This document shows positions 1 to 6,201 of a stretch of DNA of 9,584 nucleotides, piece by piece. Position 1 is the stretch's first letter. The number at the start of each line of letters is the position of its first letter. The position numbers were made by a program, and so were the translations under genes. The stretch is from the NCBI GenBank assembly GCA_016296045.1, contig JAEDKB010000044.1, positions 1 through 9,584 of the forward strand, given 5' to 3'. This DNA comes from Oscillospiraceae bacterium (GTDB taxonomy: Bacteria > Bacillota > Clostridia > Oscillospirales > Oscillospiraceae). Under the pieces are notes generated by a model that saw nothing but the letters and a program-made list of their open reading frames with translations, was not told where the DNA came from and ran no database searches.

Positions 1-82
1 TTCCGGCAGCGACAAAATCAGCAGATTTTGCAATGCCGCCTTTATTGATAATGACCTCTTTTACTTGCTCTCGGATGTCCAC
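1..82 (-). CDS. N-terminus of an AbiEi-like antitoxin / winged-helix regulator (partial)
   Basis: Only the first 27 codons are in the window; the gene continues off the left edge. Reading starts at a GTG (80-82 on the plus strand) preceded by the ribosome binding site AGAAGGTGAG with a short 5-base spacer. An in-frame TTG at 98-100 is a weaker alternative start, and a TAA at 101-103 closes the frame upstream. The peptide begins MDIREQVKEVIINKGG and continues IAKSADFVAAG. This pattern, a short helix, then GG-I, then a second helix ending in AAG, resembles the N-terminal winged helix of AbiEi-type antitoxins of type IV toxin-antitoxin systems, which repress their own promoter. The family call is pattern recognition from a short fragment. 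Another winged-helix regulator is possible, and the expected downstream toxin partner would lie outside the window. Confidence 0.5.
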   Translation of the reverse strand, partial: MDIREQVKEVIINKGGIAKSADFVAAG

Positions 83-102
83 TCGCTCACCTTCTTTCAA
101 TT

Positions 103-188
103 ATAAAATTCACGCACACAAAAACAGTATATGTGTTTGGATTTATTATAGCACGAAAAGAAAAAGATTGCAATAAAAATCACGCACA
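103..188. repeat. Direct repeats flanking the promoter: candidate operator pair
   Basis: Two 16-base copies occur at 103-118 (ATAAAATTCACGCACA) and 173-188 (ATAAAAATCACGCACA). They differ at one base and start 70 bases apart. One overlaps the end of the -35 box and the other lies in the transcribed leader, so they bracket the promoter of the left-edge gene. The upstream copy also has an inverted partner: CGCACA at 183-188 faces TGTGCG at 202-207. The arrangement fits operator sites for an autoregulated repressor with contacts on both sides of the promoter. The repeats are visible; the operator role is inference. Confidence 0.45.
145..173 (-). promoter_or_regulatory. Sigma-A-like promoter of the left-edge gene
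   Basis: On the minus strand, TTGCAA (168-173) and a consensus TATAAT (145-150) are separated by 17 bases. The -10 box is preceded by TG plus one base, giving an extended -10. The predicted transcription start lies roughly 55 bases upstream of the GTG start, with the gene's ribosome binding site in between. This is one of the best promoter matches in the window. Confidence 0.75.
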
Positions 189-212
189 ATATTTTATAAT
201 CTGTGCGCAAAA

Positions 213-470
213 TTAAAATTTGCTATTACAAAAAGAACGATTATACGCTATAATATCAGTATACCACTTCCATATTTTCCACGGTGAAATGATTCTTGCT
301 ATCAACCTCGATAACAAAATGATAACAAGGGCATTTGGGCACAGGATAATACAGATACATCCTAAAATCAAAACAGAGAGACTAACGAAAAGCAAAATTA
401 CATAAACAGAATTGTTTAGTCCTCGTCGAGAATCGGTAAAAAAACGTGTAATTCCGGAAAAGCGTATCAT
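213..470 (-). CDS. Possible small membrane protein (weak call)
   Basis: This is an 85-codon frame beginning MIRFSGITRFFTDSRRG. It has one long hydrophobic stretch at about residues 21-55 (VYVILLFVSLSVLILGC, then LVIILLSRLIARI) and a basic, aromatic tail. The frame stays open further upstream to 575, but that part lies inside the tpiA end and terminator. No ribosome binding site is visible before the ATG, which sits directly after the tpiA terminator T-run, so any expression would need read-through or an unseen promoter. The AT-rich composition matches the surrounding non-coding DNA, and AT-rich DNA readily yields spurious hydrophobic frames. I recognise no family. It could be a decayed gene fragment or chance. 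Confidence 0.2.
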   Translation of the reverse strand: MIRFSGITRFFTDSRRGLNNSVYVILLFVSLSVLILGCICIILCPNALVIILLSRLIARIISPWKIWKWYTDIIAYNRSFCNSKF

Positions 471-517
471 AATAAAACAGAGAGCCGGCGTGCCAAAAAT
501 TGTTTGACGCGCCGGCT
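470..517 (-). terminator. Intrinsic terminator after tpiA
   Basis: The arms 510-517 and 483-490 form a perfect 8-base GC-rich stem on the minus strand (AGCCGGCG with CGCCGGCT). Past one mismatch it extends by about three inner pairs around an A/T-rich loop. The sequence after the stem, CTGTTTTATT, is a modest U-tract. The hairpin starts 18 bases after the tpiA stop codon, which is the expected place for the end of the trmL-pgk-tpiA transcript. Confidence 0.75.
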
Positions 518-534
518 GGTTCATTCGGTTGTGC

Positions 535-1311
535 TTAAGCGGTGGGCTGGTTGGCGTCCTCGATGATCTTGACAAACTTGGAGGGAACCAGAGATGCGCC
601 GCCGATCAGACCGCCGTCGATATCGGGCTGAGCCAAAAGCTCATAGGCGTTCTTTTCGTTCATGGAGCCGCCGTAGAGAATGGTGGTTGCACGGGCGTTC
701 TTGGAGCCGAAGAGCTTGCGGACGACGACGCGGATATGCTGGCAGACTTCCTCTGCCTGCTCCGGCGTAGCGGTGCGGCCGGTGCCGATGGCCCAGATGG
801 GCTCATAGGCGATGACGATCTTGCGGATCTTATCTTCGGAAATTCCGGCAAGCGCCAGCTTGATCTGCATGGTGATCCATTCCTCGGTGATACCGGCCTC
901 GCGCTGCTCCAGGCTTTCGCCGCAGCAGATGATGGGGACAAGACCTGCGTCCAGAGCGGCAAGTGCCTTTGCGTTGACATCGGCATCGGTCTCGCCCATG
1001 GCGCGGCGCTCGGAATGGCCGACAATGACATATTTGCAGCCGGCGTCGGTCAGCATGGAGGTGGAAATTTCACCGGTGTAAGCGCCGGAGGGGTTGGCGT
1101 TGCAGTTTTCAGCGCCGATGCCGACTCTGGTCTCGCGCATGGCGCGGACGGCAGCGGGGATGCAGACGGCGGGAACGCACAGGGCGATATCACACCAGCG
1201 GCCCTTCGGGAGCAATCCCTTGAGCTCGGACATAAAGGCCTTGGTTTCCGACGGGGTCTTGTTCATTTTCCAGTTGCCTGCGATGAGGGTCTTGCGATAT
1301 TTTCTGTTCAT
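535..1311 (-). CDS. tpiA: Triose-phosphate isomerase
   Basis: This enzyme interconverts dihydroxyacetone phosphate and glyceraldehyde 3-phosphate in cytosolic glycolysis. The 258-residue product has the usual TIM length. Visible active-site elements are Asn13 and Lys15 in AGNWKMNKT, His99 in VIVGHSERR, and the catalytic base Glu170 in AYEPIWAIGTG. The phosphate-gripping lid follows (about 171-181), and the late phosphate-binding loops are YGGSMNEKN (213-221) and DGGLIGGASL (232-241). I chose the ATG at 1311 because AAGGAG lies 8 bases upstream; an in-frame ATG at 1329 would place that site inside the coding region. It lies 53 bases downstream of pgk. A small hairpin (CGCGC-ATA-GCGCG, 1339-1351) in that gap may influence message stability. 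It is the last gene of its operon. Confidence 0.97.
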   Translation of the reverse strand: MNRKYRKTLIAGNWKMNKTPSETKAFMSELKGLLPKGRWCDIALCVPAVCIPAAVRAMRETRVGIGAENCNANPSGAYTGEISTSMLTDAGCKYVIVGHSERRAMGETDADVNAKALAALDAGLVPIICCGESLEQREAGITEEWITMQIKLALAGISEDKIRKIVIAYEPIWAIGTGRTATPEQAEEVCQHIRVVVRKLFGSKNARATTILYGGSMNEKNAYELLAQPDIDGGLIGGASLVPSKFVKIIEDANQPTA

Positions 1312-1364
1312 TTTGATAACTCCTTGCATCTATCTTTACGCGCATAGCGCGGTGGGTGGTAAAC

Positions 1365-2564
1365 TTATTTGTCTTCCAGGCAGGCGATGCCGGGCAGCTC
1401 CAGACCTTCCAGGAATTCCAGAGACGCGCCGCCGCCGGTGGAGATGTGGGTGATCTTGTCGGCAAAGCCGAGCTGTTCACAGGCTGCTGCGCTGTCGCCG
1501 CCGCCGACAATGGTAACGGCATCGGCATCGGCAAGGGCCTGCGCCACTGCAATAGTTCCCTTTGCGAGGGTCGGGTTTTCAAATACGCCCATCGGGCCGT
1601 TCCAGACGACGGTCTTGGCGGACTGAACCGCCTCAGCAAACAGCGCACGGGTCTTTTCGCCGATGTCCAGACCTTCCATGTCATCGGGGATGGCATCGGA
1701 AGCTACGGTTCTGACTTCAATCGGGCCGTCGATGGGGTTCGGGAAGGAGGCGGCGATCACGGTGTCGATCGGCAGAAGGAGCTTGACGCCCTTTTCCTCC
1801 GCCTTTGCCATCATGTCCTTACAGTAGTCAATTTTTTCGGAGTCAAGCAGGGACTTGCCCACGCTGTAGCCCTTTGCGGCGAGGAAGGTGAAGGCCATGC
1901 CGCCGCCGATGATGAGGGTATCGACCTTTTCCAGCAGGTTGTTGATGACGTTGAGCTTGTCGGAAACCTTTGCGCCGCCGAGGATGGCAACGAACGGACG
2001 GGTCGGATCGGCCAGCGCCTTGCCCATGATGGAAACTTCCTTTTCCACGAGGTAGCCGCAGACGGACGGGAGGTATTCAGCGACACCGGCGGTAGAGGAA
2101 TGAGCGCGGTGCGCGGTGCCGAAAGCGTCGTTTACAAAAATATCGGCCAGAGAAGCAAGCTTCCTGCTCAGCTCGGGATCGTTTTTGGTTTCGCCCTTTT
2201 CAAAACGGGTGTTTTCCAGCAGCATGACATCGCCGTCCTTGAGCGCGGCGGCTTTTGCCTGTGCGTCTTCGCCGGCAACGTCAGCAGCCATAATGACTTC
2301 CTTACCCAAAAGCTGGCTCAGACGGTCAGCGACGATTTTCAGAGACAGCTCCGGCTTCCATTCGCCCTTGGGCTTGCCCATATGGGAGCAAAGAATGACG
2401 CGGGCGCCGTGCTTGACGAGGTATTCAATGGTCGGCAGAGCCGCAACGATACGCTTGTCGCTGGTGATTTTTCCTTCCTTGGTGGGAACGTTGAAATCGC
2501 AGCGGCAAAGCACGCGCTTACCCTGCACGTCAATGGATTCCACGGATTTTTTGTTGTAATTCAT
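1365..2564 (-). CDS. pgk: Phosphoglycerate kinase
   Basis: PGK catalyses the first ATP-forming step of glycolysis, from 1,3-bisphosphoglycerate and ADP to 3-phosphoglycerate and ATP, in the cytosol. The product has 399 residues, a normal full length. Signature elements in order are RCDFNVP (21-27), the substrate-binding Arg38 in [18 protein letters not shown] (60-67), GGAKVSDK (196-203), GGGMAFTF (220-227), WNGPMGVFE (321-329), the nucleotide-loop segment GGGDS (354-358), and [13 protein letters not shown] near the C-terminus. The start ATG lies just after AGGAGG, which sits inside the end of trmL. The start codon shares ATGA with the trmL stop, so translational coupling is likely. tpiA follows. 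Confidence 0.98.
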   Translation of the reverse strand: MNYNKKSVESIDVQGKRVLCRCDFNVPTKEGKITSDKRIVAALPTIEYLVKHGARVILCSHMGKPKGEWKPELSLKIVADRLSQLLGKEVIMAADVAGEDAQAKAAALKDGDVMLLENTRFEKGETKNDPELSRKLASLADIFVNDAFGTAHRAHSSTAGVAEYLPSVCGYLVEKEVSIMGKALADPTRPFVAILGGAKVSDKLNVINNLLEKVDTLIIGGGMAFTFLAAKGYSVGKSLLDSEKIDYCKDMMAKAEEKGVKLLLPIDTVIAASFPNPIDGPIEVRTVASDAIPDDMEGLDIGEKTRALFAEAVQSAKTVVWNGPMGVFENPTLAKGTIAVAQALADADAVTIVGGGDSAAACEQLGFADKITHISTGGGASLEFLEGLELPGIACLEDK

Positions 2565-3067
2565 AAATGGACCTCCTGTAAAGAATGTTGTTTCATTTTT
2601 CCATAGTCTTTCAGATGGGGGAACCGGAGCTGCCGCAGAGCCTCAAAGACGCCGACGGCAACGGAATTGCTGAGATTCAGACTGCGTGCCTCCTCGCGCA
2701 TGGGGATGCGGACGCAATCGATGTAATGCGCATCGAGAAAGTCCTCCGGAAGACCTTTGGTTTCTCTGCCGAAAAACAAAAAGCAGCCGTCTTCATAGGA
2801 AGCCTCCGTATAGGCACGGGGCGCCTTCGTAGAGAACAGACGCATTTGTTTTACGCTGTTTTGCGCAAAGAAATCCTCCAGATCGTCGTAGACGCGGACA
2901 TCGACCAGATGCCAATAGTCCAGACCGGCGCGTTTGACGGCTTTTTCGGAGATATCAAAGCCCAAGGGCTGAATCAGATGCAGCACGCTGCCGGTAGCGG
3001 CACAGGTGCGCGCAATGTTGCCGGTGTTTTGCGGGATCTCCGGCGCGACCAGAACGATGTTCAGCAT
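2561..3067 (-). CDS. trmL: tRNA (cytidine(34)-2'-O)-methyltransferase, TrmL family
   Basis: This SPOUT-fold enzyme uses S-adenosylmethionine to methylate the ribose of wobble base 34 in leucine tRNAs. The 168-residue protein is a typical minimal TrmL. It starts [20 protein letters not shown], holding SPOUT motif 1 (NTGNIARTC, 14-22). It continues with motif 2 ([10 protein letters not shown], 98-107) and motif 3 ([18 protein letters not shown], 121-138), whose SLNLSN forms part of the knotted cofactor site. An in-frame TGA two codons upstream fixes the start at this ATG. The AGGAG before it is only 2 bases away, an unusually tight spacing that may lower initiation. It is the first gene of the operon, overlapping pgk by 4 bases. 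TrmL-family members and related SPOUT enzymes are hard to separate by eye, but this one fits TrmL well. Confidence 0.93.
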   Translation of the reverse strand: MLNIVLVAPEIPQNTGNIARTCAATGSVLHLIQPLGFDISEKAVKRAGLDYWHLVDVRVYDDLEDFFAQNSVKQMRLFSTKAPRAYTEASYEDGCFLFFGRETKGLPEDFLDAHYIDCVRIPMREEARSLNLSNSVAVGVFEALRQLRFPHLKDYGKMKQHSLQEVHL

Positions 3068-3126
3068 AGCTCCTCAACGGGGCGCGTAATTTTTTGCAGC
3101 TTGCGCCCGGAAACGCTGCACGGATT

Positions 3127-3155
3127 ATTCTATGACAAATGAAACCAAAATTCAA
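3127..3155 (-). promoter_or_regulatory. Promoter of the trmL-pgk-tpiA operon
   Basis: On the minus strand, TTGAAT (3150-3155) and TAGAAT (3127-3132) are separated by exactly 17 bases, about 60 bases upstream of the trmL start. Nothing else in the gap competes as well. It faces away from the plus-strand promoter at 3213-3241, so the two transcripts diverge. Confidence 0.65.
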
Positions 3156-3212
3156 CCGTTTTTATGGAAATTTCAAAAATTTTTCCTACTTTTTCAGAAA
3201 ATAATTCTAAGG

Positions 3213-3241
3213 TTGCGTTTTTCGGACAAATGCGATATACT
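3213..3241 (+). promoter_or_regulatory. Promoter of the structured leader / CHR operon
   Basis: TTGCGT (3213-3218) and TATACT (3236-3241) are separated by 17 bases, predicting a start near 3248. The next plus-strand gene begins about 305 bases further on, so this promoter implies either a long structured 5' leader or a stand-alone RNA. No better promoter lies closer to the CHR genes. Confidence 0.6.
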
Positions 3242-3246
3242 CATGC

Positions 3247-3415
3247 ATAGGTGTGACGAACCCGTGACGCTCCGTGGCGGTATGCTTCGGCGCGGCCGGT
3301 TTTTCTCACCCTGCCTTGTGAGCAATCGCGCAAACGGATCGGCAGAAAACCGATGCGGAGATGATACCTGCGTGCTTATACTAGAATCTCATAAAAAGGT
3401 TTAAAACCTTTTTAT
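3247..3415 (+). ncRNA. Candidate structured RNA or riboswitch-like leader upstream of the CHR genes
   Basis: This stretch follows a promoter, contains no convincing protein frame, and folds by eye into nested stems. CTCCG (3270-3274) pairs with CGGAG (3356-3360), with two further wobble pairs possible inside. That stem encloses GCGCG/CGCGC (3290-3294 with 3327-3331), which carries an inner hairpin CTCAC/GTGAG (3305-3309 with 3318-3322). A second enclosed hairpin is ATCGG/CCGAT (3338-3342 with 3350-3354). A weaker closing stem may join AGGT (3249-3252) to ACCT (3366-3369). The region ends in the palindrome at 3391-3415. I compared it by eye with the consensus cores I remember for TPP, cobalamin, c-di-AMP, M-box, fluoride, SRP and 6S RNAs and saw no match. 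It may be an independent small RNA or a control element for the CHR genes. The stems are visible; the RNA function is inference. Confidence 0.4.
3391..3415. terminator. Perfect A/T-rich palindrome, candidate terminator or attenuator
   Basis: Twelve-base arms (ATAAAAAGGTTT and AAACCTTTTTAT) flank a single central A. The plus strand ends in CCTTTTTAT, so the hairpin can act as a Rho-independent terminator, and the symmetric A-run would let it work on the other strand too. It sits between the leader promoter and the CHR genes. AGAATCT (3383-3389) and AGATTCT (3433-3439) could close a larger stem around it and around the adjacent GCGC hairpin. The stem core has only two G-C pairs, so its strength is uncertain. 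Confidence 0.45.
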
Positions 3416-3523
3416 AGCGCTGAAAGCGCGTCAGATTCTGCACAAGACGGCACAGCGTGCGTTCGCACGATGTGAGTGTGCGCAGCGCACGGGATTCTTG
3501 ATGAAACTTTTTAATCAAGAATC
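3416..3523. repeat. Cluster of hairpins before the CHR genes, possibly a small interspersed element
   Basis: Four further hairpins follow the palindrome. They are GCGC-TGAAA-GCGC (3417-3429), CGTGC-GTTC-GCACG (3456-3469), GTGCG-CAG-CGCAC (3478-3490), and a perfect 10-base stem GATTCTTGAT/ATCAAGAATC (3493-3502 with 3514-3523) with an 11-base loop. The last one ends about 16 bases before the ribosome binding site. There is no coding frame. So many clean stems in about 110 bases suggests either a regulatory leader or a MITE-like intergenic repeat; genome-wide copy number would decide, and only one copy is seen here. Confidence 0.4.
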
Positions 3524-3552
3524 AGTATTACATTATAATAGGAGGTTTCGCC

Positions 3553-4122
3553 ATGACCCTGCGCGAGCGTCTGCGGCAGTCGCTGCGGCTGTTTCTGATT
3601 TTTCTGAAGATCGGCGCCTTTACCTTCGGCGGCGGCTATGCCATGATCCCGCTGATTGAGTACGAAACGGCGGAAAAGCGTGATTTGATCGAAAAAGAAG
3701 AAATTTCGGATATCGTGGCGATTGCGGAATCCACGCCCGGCCCCATTGCGATCAATTCCGCAACCTTTATCGGCTATCGAACCTGCGGTGTGCTCGGTTC
3801 CGTCGCGGCAACGCTGGGGGTCGTGCTGCCCTCGTTTGTGATTATTTTGGTGATTGCGTTTTTCCTGCGGCGGATCATGGAATACCGTGTGGTGCAATAC
3901 GCCTTTTTCGGCATCCGCGCAGGCGTGCTTGCGCTGATCGTCAAGGCGGTGATCTCCTTTTGGAAGCGTGCCGGACATAATGTGTTTTCATGGCTCGTTA
4001 TGATTGCGGCGTTTGTGTGGGCGGCGATTCTGGAATGGAGCGTGATCGCGCTGCTTGCGCTGTGCGCATTGGCCGGCTTTGTGTTCTGCTTTGTGCAAAG
4101 AAAGCGGGGGAAGCTGCAATGA
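3553..4122 (+). CDS. CHR-family (chromate transporter) protein, first half-size subunit
   Basis: This is a short-chain CHR protein of 189 residues carrying a single CHR domain, about half the length of classical ChrA, and an integral membrane protein. The family hallmarks are FTFGGGYAMIPLI (23-35), ESTPGPIAINSATFIG (59-74) and ATLGVVLPSF (86-95), followed by hydrophobic segments at about 95-107, 118-135 and 146-182. The start has AGGAGG 7 bases upstream. Its stop overlaps the next CHR gene's start (ATGA). Established knowledge: short-chain CHR proteins usually occur as adjacent pairs, and the two B. subtilis proteins act together in chromate efflux. Here the pair presumably forms one transporter. 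Substrate is uncertain; many CHR proteins in anaerobes are called chromate transporters by homology only. Confidence 0.9.
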   Translation: MTLRERLRQSLRLFLIFLKIGAFTFGGGYAMIPLIEYETAEKRDLIEKEEISDIVAIAESTPGPIAINSATFIGYRTCGVLGSVAATLGVVLPSFVIILVIAFFLRRIMEYRVVQYAFFGIRAGVLALIVKAVISFWKRAGHNVFSWLVMIAAFVWAAILEWSVIALLALCALAGFVFCFVQRKRGKLQ

Positions 4123-4685
4123 TCTACCTCAAGCTTTTCTACACGTTTTTTACCATCGGACTGTTTACCTTCGGCGGCGGCTATGCGATGCTTCCGCTCA
4201 TCCAGCAGAAGGTGGTTGAAAACGGCTGGATGGGGATAGAGGAGCTGACGAACTTCGTCGCAGTCAGTGAATCGACACCCGGGCCGTTCGCGATCAACAT
4301 TTCCACCTATGTCGGCGCGGAAACCGCCGGTGTGCTTGGTTCTCTGTGCGCGACGCTTGGCGTGGTGCTGCCCTCATTTCTTATCATTCTTATCGTTGCG
4401 AAGGTCTATGCCCGCTTCAAAAGCAGCCGGATCGTCAGCGGTGCGATGTACGGCCTTCGCGCGGCGGTGGTCGGATTGATGGCAAGCGCCCTGTGGGGGA
4501 TGCTGCCGACGGTTTTTTTCCACGGAACAGACATTGCGTGGGGTGCGATTTTCAGACCGGAATTTATCTGCACGGCGGTGATTTTCTCCGGTGCGGTGGT
4601 CGCGGCGCTGAAAAAAGTCAGCCCGATCCTGATTATTGCCTGTTCTGCCGCGGCGGGCATTCTCTGCGGATATGTATTTTTGTGA
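4119..4685 (+). CDS. CHR-family (chromate transporter) protein, second half-size subunit
   Basis: This 188-residue membrane protein is the partner of the preceding gene. It repeats the same signatures: FTFGGGYAMLPLI (16-28), ESTPGPFAINISTYVG (51-66) and ATLGVVLPSF (78-87). Hydrophobic stretches at about 85-95, 108-133 and 149-188 complete the domain, and the last one runs to the C-terminus. The ATG at 4119 overlaps the upstream stop and lies 8 bases after GGGGG in AAGCGGGGGAAG, so translation is probably coupled. The frame is open upstream to 3990, but that part overlaps the first CHR gene and has no start signal. The two proteins differ clearly outside the motifs, as expected for N-type and C-type halves of a heteromeric transporter. 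A terminator follows. Confidence 0.9.
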   Translation: MIYLKLFYTFFTIGLFTFGGGYAMLPLIQQKVVENGWMGIEELTNFVAVSESTPGPFAINISTYVGAETAGVLGSLCATLGVVLPSFLIILIVAKVYARFKSSRIVSGAMYGLRAAVVGLMASALWGMLPTVFFHGTDIAWGAIFRPEFICTAVIFSGAVVAALKKVSPILIIACSAAAGILCGYVFL

Positions 4686-4725
4686 AATCGGTTCCGAAAG
4701 CTGCATGAATCAGGCTTTGCGGAGA

Positions 4726-4754
4726 GACCGCCCGTGATCGGCGCGGTCAATTTT
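4726..4754 (+). terminator. Intrinsic terminator after the CHR pair
   Basis: GACCGC (4726-4731) pairs with GCGGTC (4743-4748). An inner CCG/CGG extends the stem past a one-base bulge to a TGAT loop. AATTTT follows directly. The T-run is short, so some read-through into the potassium genes is possible. It begins 40 bases after the second CHR stop codon. Confidence 0.6.
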
Positions 4755-4846
4755 CCGATGGAATATACCGATACGATGCCGTGACCGGTTCTTCACGATG
4801 AAATCGTTTCCTTGCGATGGTCACGACACGTTAGGGGAGGCACAAT

Positions 4847-6187
4847 ATGAGAAAAAAACATCGACTTCGACTTTCTCCGGTGCGGCTGATCGCTCTGGGA
4901 TTTTTCCTTGTGATTTTGGTGGGAGCGGGACTTCTGTGCCTGCCGTTTGCCTATAAGGGACAGGCACCCGGCTTTCTCAATGCGTTGTTTACTTCGACCA
5001 GCGCCACCTGCGTGACCGGCCTGGTCGTGCGCGATACCTATACCGGCTGGACGGTATTCGGACAGCTTGTCATTCTGTTCCTTATCCAGCTTGGCGGTCT
5101 GGGCTTCATGACCGTCTTTACGCTGATCTCCTCGGCGCTTGGCAGACGGATGGGACTGTATGACCGCAAGGTGCTGATGCAGTCGGCGGGAAATATATCG
5201 CTCGGCGGCGTCGGCAGTCTTATCTGTCGGATCATTCCGTTTACCTTTGTTTTTGAGGGCGCCGGAGCGCTGCTTCTGGCGATCCGCTTTGTTCCGGAAT
5301 TCGGCTGGGGCAGAGGCCTGTATTTTTCCGTTTTCCACGCGATTTCCGCCTTCTGCAATGCCGGCTTTGATCTCATGGGCGTTCGTTCGACGTTTTCTTC
5401 TCTGACGGCCTATGTGGACGATCCGATCGTCACGCTGACGATTTCCGCGTTGATTATCATCGGCGGCCTGGGCTTTTTGGTTTGGCGCGATCTTGCAGCG
5501 AACAGATTCCGCTGGTCGAAGTGCCAGATGCATACCAAGCTGGTCCTGACAACGACCGGTGTCCTGGTGGTGGGCGGATGGCTGCTGCTCCTGCTGCTTG
5601 AGCGCAATGCCTCTTTGGAGGGCATGGGCATCGGGGAAAAGCTGCTTGCGTCTTTCTTTGCTGCGGTTACGCCGCGAACCGCCGGCTTTAATACGGTCGA
5701 TCTGAACGCTATGAGCGAGTCCGGCAATATCCTGACGAATGTTCTCATGCTCATCGGCGGCAGCCCCGGCTCCACCGCAGGCGGCATCAAAACCACGACG
5801 CTTGCCGTGCTTGCGCTCAGTGTGCTTGCCTCTTCCAAAGGCTATACACGCGTCAATGCCTTCCGTTTCAGCATCGACCGCGATACGCTCCGTCAGGCAA
5901 GCTCCATCGTATTCATCTATCTCGGTATGTCCATTGCGGCAACCATGGCGCTGTGCGTGTTTGACCCGGTTACGATCAAGCAGGCGATGTTCGAGGTCAA
6001 TTCGGCGATTGCAACGGTCGGATTGTCGCTTGGCATCACGTCTACGCTGTCCATCGCCAGCCGTATTGTACTGATTATACTAATGTATGCCGGAAGGATC
6101 GGCGGGCTGAGCTTTGTCCTGCTGTTTTCGGAGCGGCGCTCCGAACCGCCCATTGACCGTCCGGTCGGAAAACTTCTCATTGGCTAA
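4847..6187 (+). CDS. ktrB: Potassium uptake channel subunit, KtrB/TrkH family
   Basis: This is the ion-conducting membrane subunit of a Ktr/Trk potassium uptake system, probably K+ with Na+ coupling as in other Ktr systems. The 446 residues fit the compact KtrB form. All four pore repeats are visible through their selectivity-filter segments: SATCVTGL (52-59), SAFCNAGF (167-174), TPRTAGFNT (275-283) and IATVGLS (388-394). The intramembrane gating loop is GGSPGSTAGGIKTTT (304-318). The central glycine of each filter (Gly58, 173, 280, 392) is intact. GGGGAGG lies 6 bases before the ATG. The gating subunit follows after 14 bases, so the two are co-transcribed. I saw no clear promoter in the 160 bases upstream and no c-di-AMP riboswitch signature. 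Confidence 0.95.
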   Translation: MRKKHRLRLSPVRLIALGFFLVILVGAGLLCLPFAYKGQAPGFLNALFTSTSATCVTGLVVRDTYTGWTVFGQLVILFLIQLGGLGFMTVFTLISSALGRRMGLYDRKVLMQSAGNISLGGVGSLICRIIPFTFVFEGAGALLLAIRFVPEFGWGRGLYFSVFHAISAFCNAGFDLMGVRSTFSSLTAYVDDPIVTLTISALIIIGGLGFLVWRDLAANRFRWSKCQMHTKLVLTTTGVLVVGGWLLLLLLERNASLEGMGIGEKLLASFFAAVTPRTAGFNTVDLNAMSESGNILTNVLMLIGGSPGSTAGGIKTTTLAVLALSVLASSKGYTRVNAFRFSIDRDTLRQASSIVFIYLGMSIAATMALCVFDPVTIKQAMFEVNSAIATVGLSLGITSTLSIASRIVLIILMYAGRIGGLSFVLLFSERRSEPPIDRPVGKLLIG

Positions 6188-6201
6188 GAAAGGAAAGGGT
6201 T

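Noticed and set aside
529..1347. 272-codon plus-strand open frame opposite tpiA
   Set aside because: It mirrors the GC-biased third positions of tpiA, has low-complexity Gly/Ala/Asp-rich sequence and no ribosome binding site. The opposite strand encodes an unmistakable enzyme.
1356..2606. 416-codon plus-strand open frame opposite pgk
   Set aside because: Long, but it is a codon-bias shadow of pgk: no recognisable domain, no start signal, and it spans the trmL/pgk junction.
3247..3380. Possible known riboswitch or housekeeping RNA (c-di-AMP, TPP, cobalamin, M-box, fluoride, SRP, 6S)
   Set aside because: None of the consensus core sequences I know for these classes is recognisable, so I kept it as an unassigned structured region.
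3132..3404. 90-codon plus-strand open frame before the CHR genes
   Set aside because: It starts upstream of the plus-strand promoter, lacks a ribosome binding site, and runs through the palindromic hairpin. The composition is not protein-like.
3534..3539. Perfect TATAAT just upstream of the first CHR gene
   Set aside because: It directly abuts the AGGAGG ribosome binding site, so a transcript starting there would lack that site. No -35 box is visible at the right distance.
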